Assembly: GCA_963169565.1 (NCBI GenBank)
Contig: CAUJDI010000063.1
Location: forward strand, 45,401-109,400
Origin: Bacillota bacterium
Lineage (GTDB): Bacteria > Bacillota > Clostridia > Christensenellales > Aristaeellaceae
Length of the DNA: 64,000 nucleotides
Direction of reading: 5' to 3'
A model generated the notes under the pieces. The model had not been told where the DNA came from. It ran no database searches and saw only the letters and a program-made list of their open reading frames with translations. Within the stretch, counting starts at the first letter, position 1. Each line of letters opens with the position of its first letter. A program made the translations under genes and the position numbers. Below are positions 62,694-64,000 of this stretch, piece after piece.

Positions 62694-62723
62694 GTGGTCA
62701 TGGCGGCGCTAAGCGCCTCCCAC
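62694..62723 (-). promoter_or_regulatory. L1-binding-site look-alike upstream of rplK
   Basis: Minus strand GTGGGAGGCGCTTAGCGCC ... CCAC, in the 77-nt nusG-rplK gap just before the SD. Same layout as the element upstream of rplA. Confidence 0.6.
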
Positions 62724-62747
62724 TTGCGGACAGTCCCTGTCCCCTCA

Positions 62748-63296
62748 TCAGACTTTTTCAGCCTGATCCAGATCGATTTCCACCTGCATTTCCCTGCCAA
62801 GGAACATCTTGACCTTGACCTGCAGTTTTCCATGAATGACGTCAACGGCTTCCACTGTCCCGTTGAAGTTCTCCAGGGGCCCTGAGATGATCCTGACTTC
62901 CTCGCCGACGACCAGCTTGGTGGCTTCCGCCTGGGGCTGGCTTTTCATCATCGTTTCAAACTCGACGTCCGTCAGGGGCACAGGTTTGCTTTCAGGCCCG
63001 ACGAAACCCGTGACGCCGCGCGTGTTGCGCACGACATACCAGGACTCGCTGGTGATGATCATTTTGACAAGCACGTACCCGGGAAAAGTTTTGTGCTGTG
63101 TGGTGATACGCTTCCCGTTCTTGATCTCAGCAACTTCCTCCACGGGTACCTGGACTTCCTGGATCAAGTGCTGCATCCGGTTGTTCTCAGCGGCTTTTTC
63201 GAGGTTGTCCTTGACCTTGTTCTCATACCCGGAATAGGTATGGACGACGTACCATGCCGGCGTTGCTGCGCTTGTGTTCAATTCCTGTTCAGGCAT
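62748..63296 (-). CDS. nusG: Transcription antitermination/pausing factor NusG
   Basis: 182 residues. NGN domain (about 12-115) with WYVVHTYSGYENKV and FPGYVLVKM; KOW domain (about 128-180) with GEEVRIISGPLENFNGTVEAV. Start at ATG 63294-63296 after AGGAGATACG; Mets upstream lie closer to the end of secE. Confidence 0.97.
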   Translation of the reverse strand: MPEQELNTSAATPAWYVVHTYSGYENKVKDNLEKAAENNRMQHLIQEVQVPVEEVAEIKNGKRITTQHKTFPGYVLVKMIITSESWYVVRNTRGVTGFVGPESKPVPLTDVEFETMMKSQPQAEATKLVVGEEVRIISGPLENFNGTVEAVDVIHGKLQVKVKMFLGREMQVEIDLDQAEKV

Positions 63297-63307
63297 CGTA
63301 TCTCCTA

Positions 63308-63586
63308 TCAGGCTGCCCACCTGGACAGCAGTTTGACCACTTCGGTCGATCCCATGTCCAGCAGCCCGATGACGACGCCCATGAACACCATGAACAACAG
63401 CACGATCAGGGTGGAGTTGATCAGGTTCTGCCTGGTCGGCCAGGTCACCTTGCGCAGCTCATGCCAGGTGTTTTTGAAAGGTTTGGCGATATTTTCAGGC
63501 AAATGCTTGAAAAAATCGGCGACCCGGGTCAGAAACCCTTTCTTTTCCTTTTTTACTGCGCTTTGCTTGGTTTTCTGCTCAGACAT
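63308..63586 (-). CDS. secE: Preprotein translocase subunit SecE
   Basis: 92 residues: a basic N-terminal region, the amphipathic FKNTWHELRKVTWPTRQNLI segment and a single membrane helix (about 62-85). Follows rpmG by 4 nt. Confidence 0.95.
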   Translation of the reverse strand: MSEQKTKQSAVKKEKKGFLTRVADFFKHLPENIAKPFKNTWHELRKVTWPTRQNLINSTLIVLLFMVFMGVVIGLLDMGSTEVVKLLSRWAA

Positions 63587-63590
63587 TTCA

Positions 63591-63755
63591 CTACCTCGTT
63601 TCGCGGTGTGCTGTGTGCTTCTTGCAGAAACGGCAATATTTCGACAGTTCGATCCTGTCGGGGTCGTTCTTCTTGTTCTTGATCGTGTTGTAATTGCGCT
63701 GCTTGCATTCGTTGCATGCCAAGACGATGTTGGCGCGCGCTTCCTTCACTGCCAT
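63591..63755 (-). CDS. rpmG: 50S ribosomal protein L33
   Basis: 54 residues read directly from the minus strand: [20 protein letters not shown] at the start and [16 protein letters not shown] at the end. Two C-x2-C pairs make this the zinc-binding form. Lies between tuf and secE as usual. Confidence 0.96.
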   Translation of the reverse strand: MAVKEARANIVLACNECKQRNYNTIKNKKNDPDRIELSKYCRFCKKHTAHRETR

Positions 63756-63790
63756 GACTTATCCCTCTTTCTCTAAGGCTTTGATGCGGC

Positions 63791-64000
63791 TCAGGGCTCG
63801 ATGACCCTGGCGACAGCGCCGGAGCCGACCGTGTGTCCGCCTTCGCGGATGGCGAAACGGAGGCCCTGCTCGATCGCGATGGGCGTGATCAGCTGCACTT
63901 CCATCTGGACGTTGTCACCGGGCATCACCATCTCCACCCCGTCGGGCAGCTTGATCGAGCCGGTCACGTCCGTCGTGCGGAAATAGAACTGCGGGCGATA
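63791..64000 (-). CDS. tuf: Elongation factor Tu, C-terminal 69 residues (cut by window edge)
   Basis: The minus strand encodes [20 protein letters not shown] and, near the end, [19 protein letters not shown], the conserved domain III terminus of EF-Tu. The rest lies beyond the window. A 35-nt gap without a tRNA separates it from rpmG. Confidence 0.97.
   Translation of the reverse strand, partial: YRPQFYFRTTDVTGSIKLPDGVEMVMPGDNVQMEVQLITPIAIEQGLRFAIREGGHTVGSGAVARVIEP

Noticed and set aside
63756..63790. Possible tRNA gene between tuf and rpmG
   Set aside because: Only 35 nt, too short for a tRNA.
1..64000. Defence island, prophage, integrative element or biosynthetic cluster
   Set aside because: No integrase, transposase, toxin-antitoxin pair, CRISPR repeat, restriction system or carrier-protein genes were found; gene content is core chromosome throughout.

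Overview
The window reads as a chromosomal segment from a GC-rich, anaerobic, Gram-positive-type bacterium, most likely an uncultured member of the class Clostridia. Evidence: a pheST operon behind a T-box leader, an FMN riboswitch on a RibU-type ECF component, a fused IspH-ribosomal protein S1, several peptidoglycan-binding and SH3 exported proteins, VanW and LytR-CpsA-Psr proteins, and a superoxide reductase/rubredoxin pair typical of anaerobes. The exact lineage is inference. I see no phage, insertion sequence, CRISPR array, tRNA or rRNA. Nearly all DNA is coding and genes often overlap by 4 bp. Many start codons are GTG or TTG, placed here from Shine-Dalgarno (SD) and promoter positions.

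Layout. 1-9.1 kb (minus): one operon rbgA-rnhB-yraN-double glycosyltransferase-comM-dprA-topA (topA cut by the window edge). 9.1-12.9 kb (plus): promoter, T-box(Phe), pheS-pheT, terminator. 12.9-15 kb (minus): deoB-punA nucleoside salvage. 15-16.2 kb (plus): THUMP RNA methyltransferase. 16.2-18.6 kb (minus): FMN riboswitch driving ribU-tsaE-tsaB-rimI. 18.6-22.2 kb (minus): TraX-like membrane protein, orphan solute-binding protein, galactokinase. 22.3-28.1 kb (plus): split ThrE exporter, surE, flavoprotein, DEDDh exonuclease, TGS-type nucleoside kinase. 28.2-28.9 kb (minus): MgtC. 29-36.1 kb (plus): tandem RimK-like ATP-grasp ligases, a small Smr protein, a lamin-tail/CotH surface kinase and a membrane M28 peptidase. 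36.1-37.5 kb (minus): Gly-rich small protein and a GNAT-Nudix fusion. 37.6-40.1 kb (plus): nagA and rpsF-ssb-rpsR. 40.1-41.9 kb: dnaA (minus) and a DnaA-box-bearing AT-rich region. 41.9-54.7 kb: UMF1-type MFS, rubredoxin/superoxide reductase (minus), VanW protein, TetR, exported PG-binding hydrolase, a degenerate GMP-synthase paralog, GNAT, then a tightly overlapping operon dCMP deaminase-LCP-FolT-like ECF-nth, and a GH13 enzyme. 54.7-61.4 kb (plus): a large seven-repeat PG-binding protein, cmk-plsC-ispH/rpsA. 61.5-64 kb (minus): tuf (partial)-rpmG-secE-nusG-rplK-rplA, with L1-binding-site look-alikes before rplK and rplA.

Most genes are core housekeeping. The unusual content lies in (i) the double GT-C glycosyltransferase, (ii) the tandem ATP-grasp/Smr/CotH block, (iii) the GuaA-like protein that has lost catalytic motifs in both domains, (iv) the seven-repeat PG-binding protein with a His/Cys-rich C-terminal domain, and (v) dnaA lying apart from dnaN and flanked by ribosomal operons pointing toward it.
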